From: Liolophura sinensis
Lineage: Eukaryota; Mollusca; Polyplacophora; Chitonida; Chitonidae
NCBI RefSeq assembly: GCF_032854445.1
Contig: NW_027017987.1
Span: 91,657 to 155,656 of the forward strand
Direction of reading: 5' to 3'
DNA: 64,000 nt
Part shown: piece by piece, positions 52,784-61,443 of the stretch
How positions within the stretch are numbered: the stretch's first letter is position 1
Layout: each line of letters begins with the position of its first letter
The notes under the pieces: model-generated
Told to the model about the DNA's origin: nothing
What the model saw: the letters and a program-made list of their open reading frames with translations, nothing else
The model's database searches: none
Program-made: the position numbers and the translations under genes

Positions 52784-54430
52784 GTGCCCAGCAACGGCTC
52801 TTACTCCATGTAAACCAGGGAAATTTGCAATTTTTCAACAGCTGCCGATGCCTGGCTCAATTCCGCATCTTTTGGCACCTTATTAATGTGGGCCTGTGGT
52901 CAGTTGTACTTTTTACAGCAGACTGTATCAAGTACCTTGTGTTTTATATGTACAAATGGTGTGGTTTTTCTACACGTAGATAAAGACATTGAGATTGTCT
53001 TGGACTTAGAAGTAAGACAATTGCTGGGTGAGTTAAATGGGCTTAGCCCAAAGATTTGACGTCTTCTGGGCTACCGAAGGGCACATAACTTATAGTCAAA
53101 AGTTAAATATATTAATGACCAGTCGCGATGGTACATAGTACAGTGTAGCCGATTTCAATTAACAAAAAGACCAGGCAAAAATGCAAAAGTGGAAAAACTG
53201 TTCCAGTGCTGCTGGTAAGAGGCTAATCCGACGTATTTTGTGACGAGAAATCGAATGGTGCAAACCGCGTTGCTCTCCGACCAATAATTTTGGCTGTAGC
53301 GACAATTGAATGATCATTGATGTCATAATCACGTGCCCAGCAACGGCTCTTACTCCATTTAAACCAGGGAAATTTGCAATTTTTCAACAGGTGCCGATGC
53401 CTGGCTCAATTCCGCATCTTTTGGCACCTTATTAATGTGGGTCTGTGGTCAGTTGTACTTTTTACAGCAGACTGTATCAAGTACCTTGTGTTTTTTATGT
53501 ACAAATGGTGTGGTTTTTCTACACGTAGATAAAGACATTGAGATTGTCTTGGACTTAGAAGTAAGACAATTGCTGGGTGAGTTAAATGGGCTTAGCCCAA
53601 ACATTTGACGTCTTCTGGGCTACCGAAGGGCACATAACTTATAGTCAAAAGTTGAATATAGTAATGACCAGTCGCGATGGTACATAGTACAGTGTAGCCG
53701 ATTTCAATTAACAAAAAGACCAGGCAAAAATGCAAAAGTGGAAAAACTGTTCCAGTGCTGCTGGTAAGAGGCTAATCCGACGTATTTTGTGACGAGAAGT
53801 CGAATGGTGCAAACCGCGTTGCTCTCCGACCAATACTTTTGGCTGTAGCGACAATTGAATGATCATTGATGTCATAATCACGTGCCCAGCAACGGCTCTT
53901 ACTCCATGTAAACCAGGGAAATTTGCAATTTTTCAACAGCTGCCGATGCCTGGCTCAATTCCGCATCTTTTGGCACCTTATTAATGTGGGCCTGTGGTCA
54001 GTTGTACTTTTTACAGCAGACTGTATCAAGTACCTTGTGTTTTATATGTACAAATGGTGTGGTTTTTCTACACGTAGATAAAGACATTGAGATTGTCTTG
54101 GACTTAGAAGTAAGACAATTGCTGGGTGAGTTAAATGGGCTTAGCCCAAAGATTTGACGTCTTCTGGGCTACCGATGGGCAGATAACTTATAGTCAAAAG
54201 TTGAATATAGTAATGACCAGTCGCGATGGTACATAGTACAGTGTAGCCGATTTCAATTAACAAAAAGACCAGGCAAAAATGCAAAAGTGGAAAAACTGTT
54301 CCAGTGCTGCTGGTAAGAGGCTAATCCGACGTATTTTGTGACGAGAAATCGAATGGTGCAAACCGCGTTGCTCTCCGACCAATACGTTTGGCTGTAGCGA
54401 CAATTGAATAAACATTGATGTCATAATCAC
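52235..54430 (+). repeat. 2-unit repeats M96-M97 and M98-M99
   Basis: Anchors 52235, 52784, 53333 and 53882. M96 and M98 share ccaTTTaaacc, cagGtgcc and gagaaGtcg. M97 and M99 share ccatgTaaacc, gtgggCctg and ttttATAtg. The ends of M97 (aaataTATTaatg) and M99 (ccgaTgggcaGataac) differ. The parallel pairs M51-M52 and M53-M54 lie 45 units upstream. Confidence 0.87.
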
Positions 54431-57400
54431 GTGCCCAGCAACGGCTCTTACTCCATGGAAACCAGGGAAATTTGCAATTTTTCAACAGTTGCCGATGCCT
54501 GGCTCAATTCCGCATCTTGTGGCACCTTATTAATGTGGGTCTGTGGTCAGTTGTACTTTTTACAGCAGACTGTATCAAGTACCTTGTGTTTTTTATGTAC
54601 AAATGGTGTGGTTTTTCTACACGTAGATAAAGACAATGAGATTGTCTTGGACTTAGAAGTAAGACAATTGCTGGGTGAGTTAAATGGCCTTGGCCCAAAG
54701 ATTTGAGGTCTTCTGGGCTACCGAAGGGCACATAACTTATAGTCAAAAGTTAAATATAGTAATGACCATTCGCGATGGTACATAGTACAGTGTAGCCGAT
54801 TTCAATTAACAAAAAGACCAGGCAAAAATGCAAAAGTGGAAAAACTGTTCCAGTGCTGCTGGTAAGAGGCTAATCCGACGTATTTTGTGACGAGAAATCG
54901 AATGGTGCAAACCGCGTTGCTCTCCGACCAATACGTTTGGCTGTAGCGACAATTCAATGATCATTGATGTCATAATCACGTGCCCAGCAACGGCTCTTAC
55001 TCCATGGAAACCAGGGAAATTTGCAATTTTTCAACAGTTTCCGATGCCTGGCTCAATTCCGCATCTTTTGGCACCTTATTAATGTGGGCCTGTGGTCAGT
55101 TGTACTTTTTACATCAGACTGTATCAAGTACCTTGTGTTTTTTATGTACAAATGGTGTGGTTTTTCTACACGTAGATAAAGACAATGAGATTGTCTTGGA
55201 CTTAGAAGTAAGACAATTGCTGGGTGAGTTAAATGGGCTTAGCCCAAAGATTTGAGGTCTTCTGGGCTACCGAAGGGCACATAACTTATAGTCAAAAGTT
55301 AAATATATTAATGACCAGTCGCGATGGTACATAGTACAGTGTAGCCGATTTCAATTAACAAAAAGACCAGGCAAAAATGCAAAAGTGGAAAAACTGTTCC
55401 AGTGCTGCTGGTAAGAGGCTAATCCGACGTATTTTGTGACGAGAAATCGAATGGTGCAAACCGCGTTGCTCTCCGACCAATACATTTGGCTGTAGCGACA
55501 ATTCATTGATCATTGATGTCATAATCACGTGCCCAGCAACGGCTCTTACTCCATGGAAACCAGGGAAATTTGCAATTTTTCAACAGTTGCCGATGCCTGG
55601 CTCAATTCCGCTTCTTTTGGCACCTTATTAATGTGGGTCTGTGGTCAGTTGTACTTTTTACAGCAGACTGTATCAAGTACCTTGTGTTTTTTATGTACAA
55701 ATGGTGTGGTTTTTCTCCACGTAGATAAAGACATTGAGATTGTCTTGGACTTAGAAGTAAGACAATTGCTGGGTGAGTTAAATGGCCTTAGCCAAAAGAT
55801 TTGAGGTCTTCTGGGCTATTGAAGGGCACATAACTTATAGTCAAAAGTTAAATATATTAATGACCAGTCGCGATGGTACATAGTACAGTGTAGCCGATTT
55901 CAATTCACAAAAAGACCAGGCAAAAATGCAAAAGTGGAAAAACTGTTCCAGTGCTGCTGGTAAGAGGCTAATCCGACGTATTTTGTGACGAGAAATCGAA
56001 TGGTGCAAACCGCGTTGCTCTCCGACCAATAATTTTGGCTGTAGCGACAATTCAATGATCATTGATGTCATAATCAGGTGCCCAGCAACGGCTCTTACTC
56101 CATGGAAACCAGGGAAATTTGCAATTTTTCAACAGCTGCCGATGCCTGGCTCAATTCCGCATCTTTTGGCACCTTATTAATGTGGGTCTGTGGTCAGTTG
56201 TACTTTTTACAGCAGACTGTATCAAGTACCTTGTGTTTTTTATGTACAAATGGTGTGGTTTTTCTACACGTAGATAAAGACATTGAGATTGTCTTGGACT
56301 TAGAAGTAAGACAATTGCTGGGTGAGTTAAATGGGCTTAGCCCAAAGATTTGACGTCTTCTGGGCTACCGAAGGGCAGATAACTTATAGTCAAAAGTTGA
56401 ATATAGTAATGACCAGTCGCGATGGTACATAGTACAGTGTAGCCGATTTCAATTAACAAAAAGACGAGGCAAAAATGCAAAAGTGGAAAAACTGTTCCAG
56501 TGCTGCTGGTAAGAGGCTAATCCGACGTATTTTGTGACGAGAAATCTAATGGTGCAAACCCCGTTGCTCTCCGACCAACAATTTTGGCTGTAGCGACAAT
56601 TGAATGATCATTGATGTCATAATCACGTGCCCAGCAACGGCTCTTACTCCATGTAAACCAGGGAAATTTGCAATTTTTCAACAGCTGCCGATGCCTGGCT
56701 CAATTCCGCATCTTTTGGCACCTTATTAATGTGGGCCTGTGGTCAGTTGTACTTTTTACAGCAGACTGTATCAAGTACCTTGTGTTTTATATGTACAAAT
56801 GGTGTGGTTTTTCTACACGTAGATAAAGACAATGAGATTGTCTTGGACTTAGAAGTAAAACATTTGCTGGGTGAGTTAAATGCGCTTAGCCAAAAGATTT
56901 GACGTCTTCTGGGCTACCGAAGGGCACATAACTTATAGTCAAAAGTTGAATATAGTAATAACCAGTCGCGATGGTACATAGTACAGTGTAGCCGATTTCA
57001 ATTAACAAAAAGACCAGGCAAAAATGCAAAAGTGGAAAAACTGTTCCAGTGCTGCTGGTAAGAGGCTAATCCGACGTATTTTGTGACGAGAAATCGAATG
57101 GTGCAAACCGCGTTGCTCTCCGACCAATACGTTTGGCTGTAGCGACATTTCATTGATCATTGATGTCATAATCACGTGCCCAGCAACGGCTCTTACTCCA
57201 TGGAAACCAGGGAAATTTGCAATTTTTCTACAGTTGCCGATGCCTGGCTCAATTCCGCTTCTTTTGGCACCTTATTAATGTGGGTCTGTGGTCAGTTGTA
57301 CTTTTTACAGCAGACTGTATCAAGTACCTTGTGTTTTTTATGTACAAATGGTCTGGTTTTTCTACACGTAGATAAAGACAATGAGATTGTCTTGGGACTT

Positions 57401-57725
57401 AGAAGTAAGACAATTGCTGGGTGAGTTAAATGGGCTTAGTTGAAAGATTTGACGTCTTCTGGGCTACCGAAGGGCACATAACTTATAGTCAAATTTTGAA
57501 TATAGTAATGACCAGTCGCGATGGTACATAGTACAGTGTAGCCGATTTCAATTAACAAAAAGACCAGGCAAAAATGCAAAAGTGGAAAAACTGTTCCAGT
57601 GCTGCTGGTAAGAGGCTAATCCGACGTATTTTGTGACGAGAAATCGAATGGTGCAAACCGCGTTGCTCTCCGACCAATACGTTTGGCTGTAGCGACAATT
57701 GAATAAACATTGATGTCATAATCAC
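54431..57725 (+). repeat. 6-unit higher-order block, copy 1 (M100-M105)
   Basis: Anchors: 54431, 54980, 55529, 56078, 56627, 57176. Markers in order are gaatAAAcattg with ttGTggc; cagTTTccgatgcCtgg; caataCAtttgg with ctCcacg; caGgtgcccagc; aaaccCcgttg with ccaaCaattttgg, atgTaaacc and aaacaTTtgctgg; gacaTTtcattg with ttcTacag. The same six follow from 57726, shifted 3295 bp. M105 has one extra G near 57394, which breaks its open frame. Confidence 0.92.
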
Positions 57726-60700
57726 GTGCCCAGCAACGGCTCTTACTCCATGGAAACCAGGGAAATTTGCAATTTTTCAACAGTTGCCGATGCCTGGCTC
57801 AATTCCGCATCTTGTGGCACCTTATTAATGTGGGTCTGTGGTCAGTTGTACTTTTTACAGCAGACTGTATCAAGTACCTTGTGTTTTTTATGTACAAATG
57901 GTGTGGTTTTTCTACACGTAGATAAAGACAATGAGATTGTCTTGGACTTAGAAGTAAGACAATTGCTGGGTGAGTTAAATGGCCTTGGCCCAAAGATTTG
58001 AGGTCTTCTGGGCTACCGAAGGGCACATAACTTATAGTCAAAAGTTAAATATAGTAATGACCATTCGCGATGGTACATAGTACAGTGTAGCCGATTTCAA
58101 TTAACAAAAAGACCAGGCAAAAATGCAAAAGTGGAAAAACTGTTCCAGTGCTGCTGGTAAGAGGCTAATCCGACGTATTTTGTGACGAGAAATCGAATGG
58201 TGCAAACCGCGTTGCTCTCCGACCAATACGTTTGGCTGTAGCGACAATTCAATGATCATTGATGTCATAATCACGTGCCCAGCAACGGCTCTTACTCCAT
58301 GGAAACCAGGGAAATTTGCAATTTTTCAACAGTTTCCGATGCCTGGCTCAATTCCGCATCTTTTGGCACCTTATTAATGTGGGCCTGTGGTCAGTTGTAC
58401 TTTTTACATCAGACTGTATCAAGTACCTTGTGTTTTTTATGTACAAATGGTGTGGTTTTTCTACACGTAGATAAAGACAATGAGATTGTCTTGGACTTAG
58501 AAGTAAGACAATTGCTGGGTGAGTTAAATGGGCTTAGCCCAAAGATTTGAGGTCTTCTGGGCTACCGAAGGGCACATAACTTATAGTCAAAAGTTAAATA
58601 TATTAATGACCAGTCGCGATGGTACATAGTACAGTGTAGCCGATTTCAATTAACAAAAAGACCAGGCAAAAATGCAAAAGTGGAAAAACTGTTCCAGTGC
58701 TGCTGGTAAGAGGCTAATCCGACGTATTTTGTGACGAGAAATCGAATGGTGCAAACCGCGTTGCTCTCCGACCAATACATTTGGCTGTAGCGACAATTCA
58801 TTGATCATTGATGTCATAATCACGTGCCCAGCAACGGCTCTTACTCCATGGAAACCAGGGAAATTTGCAATTTTTCAACAGTTGCCGATGCCTGGCTCAA
58901 TTCCGCTTCTTTTGGCACCTTATTAATGTGGGTCTGTGGTCAGTTGTACTTTTTACAGCAGACTGTATCAAGTACCTTGTGTTTTTTATGTACAAATGGT
59001 GTGGTTTTTCTCCACGTAGATAAAGACATTGAGATTGTCTTGGACTTAGAAGTAAGACAATTGCTGGGTGAGTTAAATGGCCTTAGCCAAAAGATTTGAG
59101 GTCTTCTGGGCTATCGAAGGGCACATAACTTATAGTCAAAAGTTAAATATATTAATGACCAGTCGCGATGGTACATAGTACAGTGTAGCCGATTTCAATT
59201 CACAAAAAGACCAGGCAAAAATGCAAAAGTGGAAAAAACTGTTCCAGTGCTGCTGGTAAGAGGCTAATCCGACGTATTTTGTGACGAGAAATCGAATGGT
59301 GCAAACCGCGTTGCTCTCCGACCAATAATTTTGGCTGTAGCGACAATTCAATGATCATTGATGTCATAATCAGGTGCCCAGCAACGGCTCTTACTCCATG
59401 GAAACCAGGGAAATTTGCAATTTTTCAACAGCTGCCGATGCCTGGCTCAATTCCGCATCTTTTGGCACCTTATTAATGTGGGTCTGTGGTCAGTTGTACT
59501 TTTTACAGCAGACTGTATCAAGTACCTTGTGTTTTTTATGTACAAATGGTGTGGTTTTTCTACACGTAGATAAAGACATTGAGATTGTCTTGGACTTAGA
59601 AGTAAGACAATTGCTGGGTGAGTTAAATGGGCTTAGCCCAAAGATTTGACGTCTTCTGGGCTACCGAAGGGCAGATAACTTATAGTCAAAAGTTGAATAT
59701 AGTAATGACCAGTCGCGATGGTACATAGTACAGTGTAGCCGATTTCAATTAACAAAAAGACGAGGCAAAAATGCAAAAGTGGAAAAACTGTTCCAGTGCT
59801 GCTGGTAAGAGGCTAATCCGACGTATTTTGTGACGAGAAATCTAATGGTGCAAACCCCGTTGCTCTCCGACCAACAATTTTGGCTGTAGCGACAATTGAA
59901 TGATCATTGATGTCATAATCACGTGCCCAGCAACGGCTCTTACTCCATGTAAACCAGGGGAAATTTGCAATTTTTCAACAGCTGCCGATGCCTGGCTCAA
60001 TTCCGCATCTTTTGGCACCTTATTAATGTGGGCCTGTGGTCAGTTGTACTTTTTACAGCAGACTGTATCAAGTACCTTGTGTTTTATATGTACAAATGGT
60101 GTGGTTTTTCTACACGTAGATAAAGACAATGAAATTGTCTTGGACTTAGAAGTAAAACATTTGCTGGGTGAGTTAAATGCGCTTAGCCAAAAGATTTGAC
60201 GTCTTCTGGGCTACCGAAGGGCACATAACTTATAGTCAAAAGTTGAATATAGTAATAACCAGTCGCGATGGTACATAGTACAGTGTAGCCGATTTCAATT
60301 AACAAAAAGACCAGGCAAAAATGCAAAAGTGGAAAAACTGTTCCAGTGCTGCTGGTAAGAGGCTAATCCGACGTATTTTGTGACGAGAAATCGAATGGTG
60401 CAAACCGCGTTGCTCTCCGACCAATACGTTTGGCTGTAGCGACATTTCATTGATCATTGATGTCATAATCACGTGCCCAGCAACGGCTCTTACTCCATGG
60501 AAACCAGGGAAATTTGCAATTTTTCTACAGTTGCCGATGCCTGGCTCAATTCCGCTTCTTTTGGCACCTTATTAATGTGGGTCTGTGGTCAGTTGTACTT
60601 TTTACAGCAGACTGTATCAAGTACCTTGTGTTTTTTATGTACAAATGGTCTGGTTTTTCTACACGTAGATAAAGACAATGAGATTGTCTTGGACTTAGAA

Positions 60701-61021
60701 GTAAGACAATTGCTGGGTGAGTTAAATGGGCTTAGTTGAAAGATTTGACGTCTTCTGGGCTACCGAAGGGCACATAACTTATAGTCAAATTTTGAATATA
60801 GTAATGACCATTCGCGATGGTACATAGTACTGTGTAGCCGATTTCAATTAACAAAAAGACGAGGCAAAAATGCAAAAGTGGAAAAACTGTTCCAGTGCTG
60901 CTAGTAAGAGGCTAATCCGACGTATTTTGTGACGAGAAATCGAATGGTGCAAACCGCGTTGCTCTCCGACCAATACGTTTGGCTGTAGCGACAATTCAAT
61001 GATCATTGATGTCATAATCAC
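57726..61021 (+). repeat. 6-unit higher-order block, copy 2 (M106-M111)
   Basis: Anchors: 57726, 58275, 58824, 59374, 59923, 60473. It repeats copy 1 almost without change. The differences noticed are ctatCgaaggg here versus ctatTgaaggg at about 55819, an extra A near 59236, an extra G near 59957, and gaAattgtc near 60131. The last unit ends differently from M105 (cattcgcg, gtacTgtgtag, gacGaggc), like M63 and M67, which shows where the duplicated segment stops. Confidence 0.92.
60996..61009. other. 14-bp perfect palindrome TCAATGATCATTGA
   Basis: The sequence equals its own reverse complement. Units with caattCaatgatcattg have the full 14-bp form. Units with caattGaatgatcattg keep a 10-bp core (AATGATCATT). 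Units with gatcaCTgatg, gaaTAAtcattg or gaatAAAcattg break it. It contains a TGATCA site, so a TGATCA-cutting enzyme should give a 549-bp ladder. Confidence 0.85.
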
Positions 61022-61024
61022 GTG
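61019..61024. promoter_or_regulatory. CACGTG (E-box-like) hexamer, one per most units
   Basis: The hexamer CACGTG overlaps the anchor of most units. It is the core bound by many basic helix-loop-helix and some bZIP proteins in animals, fungi and plants. About ten bases upstream is TGATGTCA, one base from a CRE-type palindrome. The hexamer is lost in acatgcg units (for example M5, M16, M41, M48, M63, M67, M72, M88), in M2/M14 and in caGgtg units (M58, M103, M109). A 6-bp match alone is weak evidence of binding; the notable point is the regular spacing over 64 kb. Confidence 0.3.
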
Positions 61025-61143
61025 CCCAGCAACGGCTCTTACTCCATGGAAACCAGGGAAATTTGCAATTTTTCAACAGTTGCCGATGCCTGGCTAAATT
61101 CCGCTTCTTTTGGCACCTTATTAATGTGGGTCTGTGGTCAGTT

Positions 61144-61173
61144 GTACTTTTTACAGCAGACTGTATCAAGTAC
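61144..61173 (+). other. Nested inverted repeat (hairpin), one per unit
   Basis: In the reference unit M112, GTACTT (61144-61149) pairs with AAGTAC (61168-61173). Inside these, TACAG (61152-61156) pairs with CTGTA (61161-61165), around a CAGA loop, with a symmetric two-base bulge on each side. The same 30-bp element is found at the same place in all units with cagCAG. In units with catCAG (for example M2, M5, M41, M69) the inner stem loses one pair. It could form a cruciform in DNA or a hairpin in RNA. Function is unknown. Confidence 0.8.
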
Positions 61174-61220
61174 CTTGTGTTTTTTATGTACAAATGGTGT
61201 GGTTTTTCTACTCGTAGATA

Positions 61221-61259
61221 AAGACAATGAGATTGTCTTGGACTTAGAAGTAAGACAAT
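61221..61259 (+). other. Three-part alternative hairpin set
   Basis: AAGACAAT (61221-61228), ATTGTCTT (61232-61239) and AAGACAAT (61252-61259) lie in a row. The middle piece is the exact reverse complement of both outer ones. It can pair upstream across a 3-base GAG loop or downstream across a 12-base loop that itself holds ACTT and AAGT. Only one pairing can form at a time. The downstream pair is present in nearly every unit. The upstream one is perfect only in gacAAtgag units and has one mismatch in gacATtgag units. Confidence 0.8.
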
Positions 61260-61276
61260 TGCTGGGTGAGTTAAAT

Positions 61277-61311
61277 GGGCTTAGCCCAAACATTTGACGT
61301 CTTCTGGGCTA
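61277..61311 (+). other. Inverted repeat TAGCCCA/TGGGCTA
   Basis: TAGCCCA (61282-61288) is the reverse complement of TGGGCTA (61305-61311). A competing short stem joins GGGC (61277-61280) to GCCC (61284-61287). In units with cccaAAGa the long stem can extend through AAGA/TCTT with one bulged C. The palindrome GACGTC (61296-61301) sits in the loop. Units with gggcttagTTGaaag or gcgcttagccaaaag lose part of the left arm, so this structure is variant-dependent. Confidence 0.7.
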
Positions 61312-61427
61312 CCGAAGGGCACATAACTTATAGTCAAAAGTTAAATATAGTAATGACCAGTCGCGATGGTACATAGTACAGTGTAGCCGATTTCAATTAA
61401 CAAAAAGACCAGGCAAAAATGCAAAAG

Positions 61428-61443
61428 TGGAAAAACTGTTCCA
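61428..61443. other. Short inverted repeat TGGAA/TTCCA
   Basis: TGGAA (61428-61432) and TTCCA (61439-61443) flank a six-base spacer in M112 and recur in nearly all units. The arms are mostly intact except where private indels fall or where aaaactCttcc and aaaaCGttcc variants change the spacer. With arms this short, chance is a reasonable explanation. Confidence 0.5.

Larger units (their letters stand above)
61022..61297 (+). other. Recurrent 91-codon open frame (probably not a gene)
   Basis: This is a clean example of a frame open in many units, here in M112. The frame runs from the anchor to TTTGA, with a hydrophobic, cysteine-containing middle (LLMWVCGQLYF, then STLCFLC) and an acidic tail (DKDNEIVLDLEV). 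Against coding: the first codon is GTG in most units and ATG only in the acatgcg and aacacatgccc variants. The common polymorphisms mostly change amino acids (V/A, S/A, F/C, V/A, Q/H, V/L, H/L, I/N). Many units carry stops or frameshifts, for example at 42604, 57394 and 31943. The ends vary (LSPKI, LSPNI, LS, LSQKI). I recognise no domain. No promoter or ribosome site supports translation. I regard it as a chance frame kept open by array homogenisation. Confidence 0.75.

Noticed and set aside
61041-61057. CENP-B box-like match near ccatggaaaccaggga
   Set aside because: It has TGGAAAC and GGGA, but with two extra bases between them and without the essential TTCG core, so it does not meet the known binding-site rule.
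61369-61379. GTAC-ATA-GTAC short inverted repeat
   Set aside because: The arms are only 4 bp; expected by chance in a 549-bp unit, so it is not annotated as an element.
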